DNA of 64,000 bases, taken from positions 62,001-126,000 of the forward strand of contig NZ_VZOV01000002.1 of assembly GCF_008801915.1 (NCBI RefSeq). Reading direction: 5' to 3'. Source of the DNA: Cupriavidus gilardii. Lineage in GTDB: Bacteria > Pseudomonadota > Gammaproteobacteria > Burkholderiales > Burkholderiaceae. The stretch's first letter is position 1. Every line of letters starts with the position of its first letter. A program made the position numbers and the translations under genes. Below are positions 6,389 to 15,978 of this stretch, piece after piece. The notes under the pieces were generated by a model. The model worked only from the letters and a program-made list of their open reading frames with translations, searched no databases and was not told where the DNA came from.

Positions 6389-8890
6389 TCAGCCGTCGTT
6401 GCGGTCGCGGAAGATGCGGATGACGTCGGTGTTGCGGCGCAGGGCCCGCATCACGTTGGCCAGGTGCAGGCGGTCGTGGACCTGGATCACGAACTGCATA
6501 TAGGTCGCTTCCTGCCGGCCGTTGTCCTGGTGCTCCATCGCGACGTGGGCGACGTTGGCGTCGGCGGCGGTCAGGTCCGCCGCCACGCGCGCGACGATGC
6601 CCTTGACGTTGCGCACCAGCACCTTGATCGAGACGTCGAAGGCACGCGTGGTCTTGTTGGCCCACATGACCTCGATCCAGTGCTCGGGATCCTTGCTGTG
6701 CAGCCGCTTGGCCACCTTGCAGTCCTGGACATGGATCTGCAGCCCTTCGCCCTTGCCGAGATAGCCGACGATCGAATCGCCGGGAATCGGCCGGCAGCAC
6801 GCCGAGAAGATCATCGACATGCCCTCGTCGCCGGTGATCGGCACCGCGGGCGCCTCCTCGCCGGCAAAGGTCTGCACCGCCGCCATCAGCGCGGTATCGA
6901 AGTCGCCGGACAGCTCCTGCAGCAGGATTTCCATGCGCTTGGCGACCACCGCCGGCACGCGCCGCCCCAGCGCCAGGTCGGCGAAGATGTCGTCGCGCTG
7001 CTTGTTACCGGTCCACTGGATCATCCGTTCCCAGACCGGCTGCGGCACCGCCTTCAGGTCGATGCCCAGCTGGCGCGCGGCCTGCTCCAGCAGCCGCTCG
7101 CCGAGCTGGATCGCCTCGTCGAGCTTGGTCGTCTTCAGATAGTGGCGGATCGCCGCGCGCGCCTTGCCGGTACGCACGAACGACAGCCAGGCGGGATTAG
7201 GCTTCGAATACGGCGCGGTGATGACCTCGACGATATCGCCGCTCTTCAGTTCGGTACGCAGCGGCAGCAGCTCGTTGTTGATCTTGACCGCGACGCACTG
7301 GTTGCCGAGATCGCTGTGCACCGCATAGGCGAAGTCCAGCGCCGTGGCCCCGCGCGGCAGCGCGCGGATATGGCCCTTGGGCGTGAACACATAGACCGCG
7401 TCCGGGAACAGGTCGATCTTGACGTGCTCGAGGAATTCCTGCGAATCGCCGGTCTGGCTCTGGATATCGAGCAGCGACTGCAGCCACTGGTGCGCCTGCT
7501 GCTGGATATCGTTGATCTGGTCGGCGTGATGCTTGTACATCCAGTGCGCGGCCACGCCAGCCTCGGCGATCTGGTGCATCTCGCGCGTGCGGATCTGGAA
7601 CTCGACCGGCGTGCCGAACGGGCCGACCAGCGTCGTATGCAGCGACTGGTAGCCGTTGATCTTCGGGATCGCGATGTAGTCCTTGAACTTGCCGGGCATC
7701 GGCTTGTACAGCCCATGCAGCGCGCCGAGCGCCATGTAGCAGTGCATCTGCGTCTCGACCACCACGCGGAAGCCGTAGACGTCGAGCACCTGCGAGAACG
7801 ACAGCTGCTTGTCGTGCATCTTGCGGTAGATGCTGTACAGGGTCTTCTCGCGGCCCGACAGCTCCGCCACGATGCCCGCGTTGGCCAGCGCGCTCTGCGC
7901 GGCCTCGAGGATGCGCGAGACCACCTCGCGGCGATTGCCGCGCGCCGCCTTGACGGCTTTCTCCAGCGTCGCGTAGCGGAACGGCGAGCCAACCTTGAAC
8001 GACAGCTCCTGCAGCTCGCGATAGGTGCTGTTCAATCCGAGCCGATGCGCGATCGGCGCGTAGATCTCCATCGTCTCCAGCGCGATGCGCCGGCGCTTCT
8101 CGGGCGGCACGAAGTCCAGCGTCCGCATGTTGTGCGTGCGGTCCGCCAGCTTGACGAGGATCACGCGCACGTCGCGCGCCATCGCCAGCAGCATCTTGCG
8201 GAAGCTCTCCGCCTGCGCCTGCTCGCGGCTCTGGAATTCGAGCTTGTCCAGCTTGGTCAGGCCATCGACCAGTTCGGCGACCTTGGGACCGAACTTCTCG
8301 GCCAGCTCGCTCTTGGTGATGCCCTGGTCCTCGATCACGTCGTGCAGCAACGCCGCCATGATCGACTGCGCATCGAGCTTCCACTCGGCGCACAGCTCGG
8401 CGACCGCCACCGGATGCGTGATATAGGGCTCGCCGCTCTGCCGGTACTGGCCGAGGTGAGCTTCGTCGGAAAACTGGAAGGCCTCTCGGACGAGGGCCTG
8501 GTCGGCAGGCTTCAGGTAATTGAGCCTCTCCATCAGCCTGGAGATGGAGATTACCTGTTGCCGCGGCGGCACCGCGGGCTGCGAGGTCGGGCCGAAGAAA
8601 TGCCGGTACGTCTGCGCGAGGACCGCGTCGATGAACAGGCCGTCCGCAGCCTGGGCAGCCGGCGCGGCCAGCGCGATGCCGTTGTCGATCTCGCGCGGCT
8701 GCGCGGACGCGGCGCTCGCGGCCCGGCCCTTGGCCGGTGCCATCGCCGGGGCGACGGCGCGCTCGCCGACCACGTCGTCGCCCAGGGGATCGGGCAGGTT
8801 CGGCGCGCCGGTACGCGCCGCGGCGCGCGTCTCCCCCGTGCTGCCCGGCTTGGGCGACGATCGCGAGGAAGAGCGCGGCGACGAGGGCAT
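6389..8890 (-). CDS. spoT: Bifunctional (p)ppGpp synthetase/hydrolase SpoT
   Basis: The 833-residue RelA/SpoT homologue carries an N-terminal HD hydrolase domain with the intact motif LLHDVIED. It also has a synthetase domain (YGFRVVVETQMHCYMALG, INGYQSLHTTLVGPFG), then a TGS domain, a conserved-cysteine segment (MIFSACCRPIPGD) and a C-terminal ACT domain. The intact HD motif supports hydrolase activity, so this is SpoT-like rather than a RelA with a dead HD. The ATG at 8890 is preferred; a TTG at 8920 is in frame. The first 80 residues are a low-complexity Ser/Ala/Pro extension. It is the last gene of yicC-gmk-rpoZ-spoT, the classical arrangement in which omega and SpoT are coexpressed. Confidence 0.95.
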   Translation of the reverse strand: MPSSPRSSSRSSPKPGSTGETRAAARTGAPNLPDPLGDDVVGERAVAPAMAPAKGRAASAASAQPREIDNGIALAAPAAQAADGLFIDAVLAQTYRHFFGPTSQPAVPPRQQVISISRLMERLNYLKPADQALVREAFQFSDEAHLGQYRQSGEPYITHPVAVAELCAEWKLDAQSIMAALLHDVIEDQGITKSELAEKFGPKVAELVDGLTKLDKLEFQSREQAQAESFRKMLLAMARDVRVILVKLADRTHNMRTLDFVPPEKRRRIALETMEIYAPIAHRLGLNSTYRELQELSFKVGSPFRYATLEKAVKAARGNRREVVSRILEAAQSALANAGIVAELSGREKTLYSIYRKMHDKQLSFSQVLDVYGFRVVVETQMHCYMALGALHGLYKPMPGKFKDYIAIPKINGYQSLHTTLVGPFGTPVEFQIRTREMHQIAEAGVAAHWMYKHHADQINDIQQQAHQWLQSLLDIQSQTGDSQEFLEHVKIDLFPDAVYVFTPKGHIRALPRGATALDFAYAVHSDLGNQCVAVKINNELLPLRTELKSGDIVEVITAPYSKPNPAWLSFVRTGKARAAIRHYLKTTKLDEAIQLGERLLEQAARQLGIDLKAVPQPVWERMIQWTGNKQRDDIFADLALGRRVPAVVAKRMEILLQELSGDFDTALMAAVQTFAGEEAPAVPITGDEGMSMIFSACCRPIPGDSIVGYLGKGEGLQIHVQDCKVAKRLHSKDPEHWIEVMWANKTTRAFDVSIKVLVRNVKGIVARVAADLTAADANVAHVAMEHQDNGRQEATYMQFVIQVHDRLHLANVMRALRRNTDVIRIFRDRNDG

Positions 8891-9015
8891 GATGGCGGCC
8901 TGTGGTTCAGACGTGGGCAACGAATGCGATCAGGACAATCCGGTCGACCAGGGCGACGATCGGGCGGGATTCCAGGATAGCTCGCAATGCCGTTGAAAAC
9001 CGGGCCGCCGGCCGA

Positions 9016-9219
9016 TCAGGTCGGAACCTTCTTCAGCATTTCGATGCCGACCTGGCCCGACGCGATCTCGCGCAGTGCCACCACGGTCGGCTTGTCCTTG
9101 GCCTCGACCTTCGGCGTGTGCCCCTGCACCAGCTGGCGCGCGCGGTAGGTCGCCGCGAGCGCGAGCTCGAAGCGGTTCGGGATGTGTTTCAGACAATCTT
9201 CGACGGTAATACGCGCCAT
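9016..9219 (-). CDS. rpoZ: RNA polymerase omega subunit
   Basis: The 67-residue omega subunit starts [19 protein letters not shown], the family signature, and includes the [11 protein letters not shown] segment. Omega chaperones the beta-prime subunit into RNA polymerase and forms one of the ppGpp sites on the enzyme. Its position directly before spoT and after gmk is conserved. Length is slightly shorter than the E. coli protein and usual for Betaproteobacteria. Confidence 0.97.
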
Positions 9220-9298
9220 ATCAAATCTACCTTGAGACAGAACCTATGCGATGGCCGCCATTTTACCGCAGGTGGCCCGCGGCCCCGCGGCCTCGCCT

Positions 9299-9994
9299 TC
9301 AGTGGATGCCGAGTTCGATGAACAGATCGGCGTGCCGCGCCTTCTGCGACGAGAAACGCAGCCGCGTGGCACGCACCACGCAGCGCAGCTTTTCCAGCGC
9401 TTCGTCGAACACGTCGTTGATGATCACGTAGTCGGCTTCGGAGGCATGCGCCATCTCGCTGCCGGCCGCCAGCAGGCGCCGCACGATCACGTTGGGCTCG
9501 TCCTGCCCGCGCTTGCGCAGACGCTCTTCGAGCGCGGTCAGCGACGGCGGCAGGATGAAGACCTCGACCGCATTGGAGAAGCGCTTGTGCACCTGCTGCG
9601 CGCCCTGCCAGTCGATCTCCAGCAGCACGTCGTGGCCATGCGCCATCTGCTGCTCGATCCAGACGCGCGAGGTCGCGTAGTAGTTGCCGTGGACCTCGGC
9701 CCATTCGAGGAAGTCGCCGCGATCGCGCGCCTCGCGGAAGGCTTCGATCGTGGTGAAGTGGTACTCGCGTCCGTCCTGCTCGCCGGGACGCGGCGGCCGC
9801 GTGGTATGCGAGATCGACAGGCGGATCGACGGGTCCTGCGCCAGCAGCGCGTTGACCAGCGTGGATTTGCCCGCGCCGGACGGGGCCACCACCATGAACA
9901 GGTTGCCGGGGTAGACGGTGTCGATCGCGGTATGCGACTGCGCCGGCGCGTTGGACGCAGGATGGGGCTGAGTAGTGTCGCTCATGTTGGTCAT
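9299..9994 (-). CDS. gmk: Guanylate kinase
   Basis: Guanylate kinase phosphorylates GMP to GDP with ATP, feeding GTP and (p)ppGpp synthesis. The P-loop APSGAGKST and the GMP-binding segments ([21 protein letters not shown], with its T-R-x-P-R pattern) are intact. The ATG at 9994 overlaps the yicC stop as ATGA and gives 231 residues; a second ATG at 9985 gives 228. The first 25 residues are a nonconserved linker. Translational coupling to yicC is likely because neither start has a good Shine-Dalgarno. Confidence 0.96.
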   Translation of the reverse strand: MTNMSDTTQPHPASNAPAQSHTAIDTVYPGNLFMVVAPSGAGKSTLVNALLAQDPSIRLSISHTTRPPRPGEQDGREYHFTTIEAFREARDRGDFLEWAEVHGNYYATSRVWIEQQMAHGHDVLLEIDWQGAQQVHKRFSNAVEVFILPPSLTALEERLRKRGQDEPNVIVRRLLAAGSEMAHASEADYVIINDVFDEALEKLRCVVRATRLRFSSQKARHADLFIELGIH

Positions 9995-10926
9995 TCGAGA
10001 TTTTGAATCTGTTCGCGCATCTGCTCGATCAGCAGCTTGAGCTCCATCGACGCATCGGCCAGTTCCTTGGCCGCGGCCTTCGAGCCCAGCGTGTTGGCCT
10101 CGCGGTTCAGCTCCTGCATCATGAAGTCGAGCCGCTTGCCGACCTGGCCGCCCTTGTCGAGGATATGCCGGGTCTCGTTCAGATGCGCCTCGAGCCGGGA
10201 CAGCTCCTCGGCGATATCGATGCGGATGCCGTAGACGGTCGCCTCCTGGCGGATGCGCTCGCCGATCTCGTCGCGCGACATCGACGGCATGCCGTTCGGC
10301 GCGACCAGGTTGAAGGCCTCCTGCAGCCGCTCGGTCAGCTTCTCCTGGTGCTGCGCGATCAGGTCCGGCACCGCGGGCGCGAGGCGCTGCACGATCGCCA
10401 GCATCGCGTCGATGCGGTCGACCAGCGCGGCCTTCAGCGCATCGCCCTCGCGGCGGCGCGCTTCGAGCAGCTGCGCCAGCGCGTCCTTGGCGGCGCCGAG
10501 CACCGCGTCGCGCAGCGCATCCTGCGACAGCTCGGGCTCGATCAGCACGCCGGGCCAGCGCAGGATCTCGCCCATGCGCAGCGTGCCGGCCTGATCGAAG
10601 GTCCTGGCGACGGTGGTTTCGAGCTCGCGCAGCTGCGCGAGCAGGCCGGTATTGAGCGCCAGCGCCGCGCCGCCCGCGTCGGTGCGCTGCAGATTGATGC
10701 GGCACTCGAGCTTGCCGCGCGACAGCTTGGCCATCAGCATCTCGCGCAGGGCCGGCTCGAACGCGCGGCACTCTTCCGGCGCGCGGAACAGCAGATCGAG
10801 GAAGCGCGAATTGACGGTGCGGAATTCGACCGACACGGCGGCGGTCCTGCCGCTGGGCGCGCCATGCGCGTCGGTCAGCGGTGCCTGGCGCGTCGCCAGG
10901 CCATATCCGGTCATGCTATGGATCAT
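9991..10926 (-). CDS. yicC: YicC-family endoribonuclease
   Basis: The 311-residue YicC protein begins with the conserved MIHSMTGYG and ends with the family's [16 protein letters not shown] and [14 protein letters not shown] segments. YicC proteins are RNases implicated in sRNA turnover and stationary-phase survival. It heads the yicC-gmk-rpoZ-spoT operon and overlaps gmk by four bases. A small insertion near residues 19-29 ([11 protein letters not shown]) lengthens the N-terminal domain relative to the E. coli protein of about 287 residues. Confidence 0.95.
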   Translation of the reverse strand: MIHSMTGYGLATRQAPLTDAHGAPSGRTAAVSVEFRTVNSRFLDLLFRAPEECRAFEPALREMLMAKLSRGKLECRINLQRTDAGGAALALNTGLLAQLRELETTVARTFDQAGTLRMGEILRWPGVLIEPELSQDALRDAVLGAAKDALAQLLEARRREGDALKAALVDRIDAMLAIVQRLAPAVPDLIAQHQEKLTERLQEAFNLVAPNGMPSMSRDEIGERIRQEATVYGIRIDIAEELSRLEAHLNETRHILDKGGQVGKRLDFMMQELNREANTLGSKAAAKELADASMELKLLIEQMREQIQNLE

Positions 10927-11022
10927 GGATTCGTCTCTTGAGGGGGCTGGCGGCGAGGGCCGCACGACGCGGCGACCGCGGCCTGCCCGGCAGTGGGCTG
11001 ACCAACACTGATTGAACACAGT

Positions 11023-11028
11023 ATTGTA
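11023..11028 (-). promoter_or_regulatory. -10 box for the yicC operon
   Basis: On the minus strand TACAAT (11028-11023) matches the -10 consensus at five of six positions, about 97 bases before yicC. The surrounding 40 bases are AT-richer than the rest. No good -35 is apparent. Confidence 0.35.
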
Positions 11029-11141
11029 AAGAACTTTGCCCGGCGGCCCCCTCGCCGCCCCGCTACCGCGCCACTGCCGCGCCGCCGCCGTGCGGGACCC
11101 GGCGCGGCGCGCGGCCGCCAGCATCCGCGGGCACCCGGCGT

Positions 11142-11147
11142 TAAAAT
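11142..11147 (+). promoter_or_regulatory. -10 box for rph
   Basis: TAAAAT lies 37 bases before the rph start in otherwise GC-rich DNA. The -35 region is weak. It would drive rph-rdgB-hemW, divergent from yicC. Confidence 0.4.
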
Positions 11148-11184
11148 CGCGCCTGTTCCCGATTTTCCTTCCAAGAGAGCCTCC

Positions 11185-11904
11185 ATGCGACCCAGTGGAC
11201 GCGCGGCCGACGCGCTGCGCCCGATCACCCTGACCCGCCACTACACCCGGCACGCCGAAGGTGCGGTGCTGACCGCCTTCGGCGACACCAAGGTACTGTG
11301 CACCGCCAGCGTGCTGGCCAAGGTGCCGCCGCACAAGAAAGGCAGCGGCGAAGGCTGGGTGACCGCCGAATACGGCATGCTGCCGCGCGCCACCCATACC
11401 CGCTCGGACCGCGAGGCCGCGCGCGGCAAGCAGTCGGGCCGCACCCAGGAGATCCAGCGGCTGATCGGCCGCGCGCTGCGCTCGGTATTCGATCTGTCGC
11501 GGCTGGGCGAATACACGCTGCAGCTTGATTGCGACGTGCTGCAGGCCGATGGCGGCACCCGCACCGCCGCGATCACCGGCGCCTTCGTCGCCGCCCATGA
11601 CGCCGTCTCGGTGATGCTGCGCGACGGCCTGATCGCGGAAAGCCCGATCCGCGACTTCGTCGCCGCGGTATCGGTCGGCATGGTCGACGGCGTGCCGGTG
11701 CTCGACCTGGACTACGCCGAAGACAGCGCCTGCGACACCGACATGAACGTCGTGATGACGGGCAGCGGCGGCTTCGTCGAGGTCCAGGGCACCGCCGAGG
11801 GCGTGCCGTTCTCGCGCGCGCAGCTCGACGCGATGACGCAGCTGGCCGAGCGCGGCATCGCGCAGCTGGTCACGATGCAGCGCCAGGCGCTGGATCTGGC
11901 ATGA
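11185..11904 (+). CDS. rph: Ribonuclease PH
   Basis: The 239-residue RNase PH is a phosphorolytic 3'-5' exoribonuclease that trims tRNA precursors. The N-terminus ([16 protein letters not shown]) and the signatures [19 protein letters not shown] and [20 protein letters not shown] are present, including the conserved arginines and the metal-binding DxxxxD region ([17 protein letters not shown]). The start follows AGAGAG. It overlaps rdgB by four bases (ATGA), so the two are probably coupled. Confidence 0.97.
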   Translation: MRPSGRAADALRPITLTRHYTRHAEGAVLTAFGDTKVLCTASVLAKVPPHKKGSGEGWVTAEYGMLPRATHTRSDREAARGKQSGRTQEIQRLIGRALRSVFDLSRLGEYTLQLDCDVLQADGGTRTAAITGAFVAAHDAVSVMLRDGLIAESPIRDFVAAVSVGMVDGVPVLDLDYAEDSACDTDMNVVMTGSGGFVEVQGTAEGVPFSRAQLDAMTQLAERGIAQLVTMQRQALDLA

Positions 11905-12665
11905 CGGCGGGCATGACGGCAAACATGACCGCGGGCATCGCCATGCGCGCCGCGCAACGCCTGGTGCTGGCCTCGAACAACGCCGGCAAGCTGCGCGAGT
12001 TCGGCGCGCTGCTGGCACCGCTGGGCTTCGACGTGGTGCCGCAGCGCGAGCTCGGCATCCCCGAGGCCGAGGAACCGCACGTGACCTTCGTCGAGAATGC
12101 GCTGGCCAAGGCGCGCCATGCCAGCCGCCTGTCGGGCCTGCCCGCACTGGCAGACGACTCCGGCATCAGCGTCGACGCGCTGGGCGGCGCGCCCGGCGTC
12201 TACTCGGCGCGCTACGCGCAACTGGCCGGCAAGGAGAAAAGCGACGCCGCCAACAATGCCCATCTGATCGCCGAGCTGGCAGGCCACAGCAATCGCCGCG
12301 CGCACTACTACTGCGTGCTGGTGCTGGTGCGCCATGCCGACGATCCCTGCCCGATCATCGCGGAAGGGCGCTGGGACGGCGAAGTGGTCGATGTCCCGCG
12401 CGGCGACGGCGGCTTCGGCTACGACCCCTACTTCCTGCTGCCGGCGCTGGGCAAGACCGCCGCCGAACTGTCGGCGGAAGAGAAAAACCGCGTCAGCCAT
12501 CGCGCGCTGGCCCTGCAGGCACTGTGCGAGCGGCTGCGCCAGGACGCGGCCATGGATAGCGCCACGCAAAACGCCACCGATAGCGCGACCGATAGCGCGA
12601 CCGATAGCGCCACCGATAGCGCTACCGAAAACGCCGCGAACACGTCCGCGCACGGCCGGCCATGA
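11901..12665 (+). CDS. rdgB: Non-canonical purine NTP pyrophosphatase (RdgB/HAM1) with repetitive tail
   Basis: RdgB hydrolyses dITP, XTP and dXTP to monophosphates so that deaminated purines are kept out of DNA. The core is complete: [14 protein letters not shown], the [20 protein letters not shown] active-site region, and [14 protein letters not shown]. The start at 11901 overlaps rph; an internal ATG at 11943 begins closer to the conserved core. The last 40 or so residues are an extension of repeated DSAT units followed by [12 protein letters not shown]. These lie beyond the normal end of the family (about 195-205 residues) and have no known role. Confidence 0.95.
   Translation: MTAGMTANMTAGIAMRAAQRLVLASNNAGKLREFGALLAPLGFDVVPQRELGIPEAEEPHVTFVENALAKARHASRLSGLPALADDSGISVDALGGAPGVYSARYAQLAGKEKSDAANNAHLIAELAGHSNRRAHYYCVLVLVRHADDPCPIIAEGRWDGEVVDVPRGDGGFGYDPYFLLPALGKTAAELSAEEKNRVSHRALALQALCERLRQDAAMDSATQNATDSATDSATDSATDSATENAANTSAHGRP
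12553..12636 (+). repeat. 12-base tandem array at the 3' end of rdgB
   Basis: Units of the type GATAGCGCCACC recur at least four times (about 12586-12626), flanked by degenerate copies. They encode (D-S-A-T)n. Because the array is a multiple of three it extends the protein without breaking the frame into hemW, which starts at 12662. Confidence 0.75.
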
Positions 12666-13906
12666 TCCCGATCCTTCCCGTCACCGGCACCGCGCCCGCC
12701 CCCGCTTCGTCCGGCGGCGACAGCGTCGGCCTGTGGCTCAAGCCCGGGCAGATTTCGCTGCCGGCCTCGCCGCCGTTGTCGCTGTATGTGCACGTGCCCT
12801 GGTGCGTGCGCAAATGCCCGTATTGCGACTTCAATTCGCACGCGGCGCCCGACGGCAGCGAGATTCCCGAGGCCGCGTATCTCGACGCGCTGCGAGCGGA
12901 CCTCGAGCAATCGCTGCCGCTGGTATGGGGACGCCCGGTCCATACGGTGTTCATCGGCGGGGGCACGCCGAGCCTGCTGTCGGCCGCCGGCATGGACCGG
13001 CTGCTGTCCGACATCCGCGCGCTGCTGCCGCTGGACGCCGATGCCGAGATCACGATGGAGGCCAACCCCGGCACCTTCGAGGCCGAGCGCTTCGCCAGCT
13101 ATCGCGCCAGCGGCATCAACCGGCTGTCGATCGGCATCCAGAGCTTCAACGACGAACACCTGCGGGCGCTGGGCCGCATCCACGGCGGCGCCGAGGCCCG
13201 CGCCGCGATCGACATCGCGCTGCGCCACTTCGACAACGTCAATCTGGACCTGATGTACGCGCTGCCACAGCAAACGCTGGCGCAGTGCCGGCAGGACGTC
13301 GAGACGGCGCTGTCGTACCGCACTTCCCACCTGTCGCTGTACCACCTGACGCTGGAACCGAACACGCTGTTCGCGCGCTTTCCGCCGGCGCTGCCCGACG
13401 ACGACACCGCCTACGAGATGCAGGACTGGATCGAGGCGCGCACGGCCGAAGCCGGCTATCGCCACTACGAGACCTCGGCCTATGCGCAGCCGCATCGCGA
13501 GGCGCGCCACAACCTGAACTACTGGCGCTTCGGCGACTACCTCGGTATCGGGGCCGGTGCGCACGGCAAGCTGTCGTTCCCGCATCGCGTGCTGCGCCAG
13601 ATGCGCTACAAGCATCCGGCCACCTATATGGCGCAGGCGATGGCAGGCAACGCGGTGCAGGAAGCGCGCGATGTCGATGCCGCCGAGCTGCCGTTCGAAT
13701 TCATGCTGAACGCGCTGCGGCTGACCGACGGCGTGCCGGCGAGCCTGTTCCACGACCATACCGGCCTGCCGCTGCATGCGATCCGCCGCGAGCTGGCGCA
13801 GGCAACCGAAAAGGGCCTGCTGGACCCGGACCCGACCGTGATCCGCCCGACCGAGCTGGGACGGCGCTTCCTGAACGACCTGCAGGAGATCTTCCTGAAG
13901 TCGTGA
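12662..13906 (+). CDS. hemW: HemW-like radical SAM heme chaperone
   Basis: The 414-residue protein has the HemW-type cluster motif, with Cys48, Cys52 and Cys55 in WCVRKCPYCDF, followed by the radical SAM barrel (FIGGGTPSLL, EANPGTFE, SIGIQSFND). A C-terminal HemN-type domain ends with the FLNDLQEIFL helix. The Cys-x3-Cys-x2-Cys-x-Phe form and the absence of the HemN N-terminal tripwire favour HemW, a heme-binding chaperone, over coproporphyrinogen dehydrogenase. It overlaps rdgB by four bases. A hemF for the oxygen-dependent oxidase step is present elsewhere in this window. Confidence 0.92.
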   Translation: MIPILPVTGTAPAPASSGGDSVGLWLKPGQISLPASPPLSLYVHVPWCVRKCPYCDFNSHAAPDGSEIPEAAYLDALRADLEQSLPLVWGRPVHTVFIGGGTPSLLSAAGMDRLLSDIRALLPLDADAEITMEANPGTFEAERFASYRASGINRLSIGIQSFNDEHLRALGRIHGGAEARAAIDIALRHFDNVNLDLMYALPQQTLAQCRQDVETALSYRTSHLSLYHLTLEPNTLFARFPPALPDDDTAYEMQDWIEARTAEAGYRHYETSAYAQPHREARHNLNYWRFGDYLGIGAGAHGKLSFPHRVLRQMRYKHPATYMAQAMAGNAVQEARDVDAAELPFEFMLNALRLTDGVPASLFHDHTGLPLHAIRRELAQATEKGLLDPDPTVIRPTELGRRFLNDLQEIFLKS

Positions 13907-13936
13907 GTGGCAGCGGGACAACCCGCCGCACCCATG

Positions 13937-13962
13937 AAAAAAGGCCGCGATTCGCGGCCTTT
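13937..13962. terminator. Bidirectional intrinsic terminator (hemW / glycine-zipper lipoprotein)
   Basis: A 10-bp stem (13940-13949 with 13953-13962) closes a 3-base loop, with an A-run on the left and TTT on the right. It serves the convergent hemW (stop 13906) and lipoprotein gene (stop 14001). The T-run is longer in the minus direction. Confidence 0.8.
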
Positions 13963-14000
13963 CTCCATTCCATTGCTGCCCTCGCAGCGGCGGAACTCGC

Positions 14001-14492
14001 TCAGATCGGCGACGCCATGTCGTTGGCGACCTGCACCCGCTGGCCGACCTGCAGATTGTTGGCCTGGCGCTGCGTCACGGTGGCCATGCGGCCATCGTCG
14101 AGTCGTACGTGCACGCGATAGACGGTCTCCATGCCGCCGGTGGCGCGCTGTTCGATCTGGTTGCCGGCCACGCCGCCCGCCACCGCACCGCCAATCGTCG
14201 CGATGGTCTGGCCGCGGCCGCCGCCGATCTGGTGGCCGAGCAGGCCGCCGGCCAGACCGCCGATCACGGTGCCGAGCAGACCCGAGCTGGCGCCGCGCGG
14301 TTGTTGAATCGGTTCGATCGCTTCGACGCGACCGTAGAACACCGAGCCGGCCGGCGCCTGGTAGGACCCCTGGCCGTAACCCGTGTTGGCCGCCGGGGCG
14401 CCGTAGCCATAACCGCCACCGGGCGCCGCGCAGCCGGCGGTACCGATCGCGGCCGCCAGCGCGGCCATGCCAAACAAAGTCTTGCCATTCAT
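14001..14492 (-). CDS. Glycine-zipper outer-membrane lipoprotein (SlyB/Pcp type)
   Basis: The 163-residue protein starts with a lipoprotein signal peptide ending in a lipobox (GTAGC, Cys21). A Tyr/Gly-rich linker leads to a glycine-zipper segment of about 50 residues (LLGTVIGGLAGGLLGHQIGGG and VAGGVAGNQIEQ), which would form a transmembrane hairpin. The C-terminal domain (VYRVHVRLDDGRMATVTQ) is the SlyB/PcpX type. SlyB proteins stabilise outer-membrane complexes under stress. The ATG at 14492 follows AGGAGA by eight bases. A strong terminator follows the gene. Confidence 0.9.
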   Translation of the reverse strand: MNGKTLFGMAALAAAIGTAGCAAPGGGYGYGAPAANTGYGQGSYQAPAGSVFYGRVEAIEPIQQPRGASSGLLGTVIGGLAGGLLGHQIGGGRGQTIATIGGAVAGGVAGNQIEQRATGGMETVYRVHVRLDDGRMATVTQRQANNLQVGQRVQVANDMASPI

Positions 14493-14683
14493 TTAATGTT
14501 CTCCTGACTGGGACGAGAAGAGACGGGATGCGGCGCACCGCCGCTTCCCTCCTGCCCTAGGAGGTATACATCCAGACAAGGTTCCGCGATGTCGGACGGA
14601 CGCCGACAGGGCCGGTTTCTTGTCTTCCCGCGGTGCAAGATGTGTAACGAGGCGTTTCCGACCCCACCGGGATACCGCCTTGC

Positions 14684-14689
14684 TATAAT
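14684..14689 (+). promoter_or_regulatory. -10 box of tRNA-Ser
   Basis: A perfect TATAAT lies 35 bases before the tRNA-Ser gene. A matching -35 box is not obvious at normal spacing. The rest of 14493-14683 contains no gene that I can support. Confidence 0.55.
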
Positions 14690-14724
14690 GCGCGGCCGGC
14701 GCAAGGCCGGCCCGTCATGGGACT

Positions 14725-14814
14725 GGAGACGTGGCCGAGTGGTTTAAGGCAGCAGTCTTGAAAACTGCCGATGGGGTGACCCATCCGTGAGTTCGAATCT
14801 CACCGTCTCCGCCA
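14725..14814 (+). tRNA. tRNA-Ser (TGA)
   Basis: This is a 90-base class II tRNA with a long variable arm (CCGATGGGGTGACCCATCCG region), as expected for serine. The acceptor arms GGAGACG and CGTCTCC pair fully, the anticodon loop CTTGAAA gives TGA (14759-14761), and CCA is encoded (14812-14814). Confidence 0.95.
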
Positions 14815-14858
14815 ATCGCAGCACAAGACCCTCACGGCCACACATCCCCGACGCAATG

Positions 14859-14882
14859 AAAAAGCCCCGCATGACGCGGGGC
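14859..14882 (-). terminator. Intrinsic terminator of the glucarate TctC/GudD operon
   Basis: A 7-bp GC stem (14864-14870 with 14876-14882) is followed on the minus strand by TTTTT. It lies 31 bases after the TctC stop at 14914. It may also insulate the tRNA-Ser transcript from the other side. Confidence 0.8.
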
Positions 14883-14913
14883 CGGAACATCTCGTACGGC
14901 GGTCTTTCGATCG

Positions 14914-15930
14914 TCAATCGATCGTGATCTTGCCGGTCTCGATCACGTTCTTCCAGCGCTGCAGCTCCTGGTTCTCGAACTGCGCGAACTGCTCCGGCGT
15001 ATTGGCGACGACCTCGAAGCCGGTCTCGGCCAGCTTGGCGCGCATCTTCGGATCGGTCAGCGAGCTGACCAGCGCGCCGTGCAGCCGCGTCTTGACGTTG
15101 GCGGGCAGCCCGCGCGGCGCGGCGACGGCCTGCCACGAATAGACCTCGACATCCTTGACCCCGGCTTCGGCCAGCGTCGGCACATCGGGCAGCAGCGGCG
15201 AGCGCTTCTCCGAGGTAATGGCCAGCGCCTTCAGCTTGCCGGCCTTGATGTGCTGGATCACCGCGTTGATGTTCTGGAACGAGACCTCGACCTGTCCTGC
15301 CAGCAGGTCCTGGATCGCCGGGCCGCCGCCCTTGTACGGCACGTGCAGGCCGTCGGTGCCGGTCTTCTGCCAGAACAGCGCCGCGGTCAGGTGGTCGGAC
15401 GAACCCGCGCCCGACGACGCGAAGCTGACCTTGCCCGGATTCTTCTTCATATGGGCCACCAGGTCCTGCACGCTGCGCGCGGCGACCGACGGATTGGCGA
15501 CCAGCACGTTGGGCGCGCGCACCGCGACCGTCAGCAGGTCGAAGTCCTTGGCCGGATCGTACGGCAGGTTCTTCTGCAGGAACGGGTTGACCGCATAGAC
15601 GCCGATCGACGCAATCATGATCGTGTAGCCGTCGGCCGGCGCGCGCTTGACCATCGCCGCGCCGATCGCGCCGGTCGCGCCCGGGCGGTTCTCGATGACG
15701 AAGGGCTGGCCCAGCTTTTCATTCAGCGGCTGCGCCAGCATGCGGGCAATGGTGTCGGTCGATCCGCCAGGCGGGAACGGCACCACGACCGACACCGGTT
15801 TCTGCGGCCAGTCCTGCGCGGCCGCGGTACCGCTGGCCAGCAGGCCGCCGGCGAACGCGCCGGCCAGCATGCCCGCGGACAGCATCAGCCGCGGCAGGCG
15901 GCGCACACAGGTGATGAAGGACTTGCTCAT
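14914..15930 (-). CDS. TctC/Bug-type solute-binding protein of the glucarate locus
   Basis: The 338-residue periplasmic receptor has a signal peptide (hydrophobic to about residue 38, cleavage near TAAAQDW). The Bug-family landmarks follow: VSVVVPFPPGGSTDTIAR, the ENRPGATGAIGAAMV segment, LHVPYKGGGPAIQDLLAGQVEV and the LPDVPTLAEAG loop. Bug proteins deliver carboxylates to a TctAB permease. The ATG at 15930 follows AGGAGA; a longer frame to 15975 lacks a site. The gene follows glucarate dehydratase by 48 bases, so glucarate or galactarate is the likely ligand. No tctA/tctB pair lies beside it, so it must share a permease from elsewhere. Confidence 0.9.
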   Translation of the reverse strand: MSKSFITCVRRLPRLMLSAGMLAGAFAGGLLASGTAAAQDWPQKPVSVVVPFPPGGSTDTIARMLAQPLNEKLGQPFVIENRPGATGAIGAAMVKRAPADGYTIMIASIGVYAVNPFLQKNLPYDPAKDFDLLTVAVRAPNVLVANPSVAARSVQDLVAHMKKNPGKVSFASSGAGSSDHLTAALFWQKTGTDGLHVPYKGGGPAIQDLLAGQVEVSFQNINAVIQHIKAGKLKALAITSEKRSPLLPDVPTLAEAGVKDVEVYSWQAVAAPRGLPANVKTRLHGALVSSLTDPKMRAKLAETGFEVVANTPEQFAQFENQELQRWKNVIETGKITID

Positions 15931-15978
15931 GTTGTCTCCTGAATCTCTGTTCGTTGTCGAAGGGATCGCCGGCACCGG

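Noticed and set aside
6464..8980. Plus-strand open frame antisense to spoT (838 codons)
   Set aside because: It has His/Arg/Leu-rich translation without domains. spoT on the other strand is certain.
12428..13921. Minus-strand open frame opposite hemW
   Set aside because: It is antisense to a complete HemW with its Cys motif and has no ribosome site or family features.
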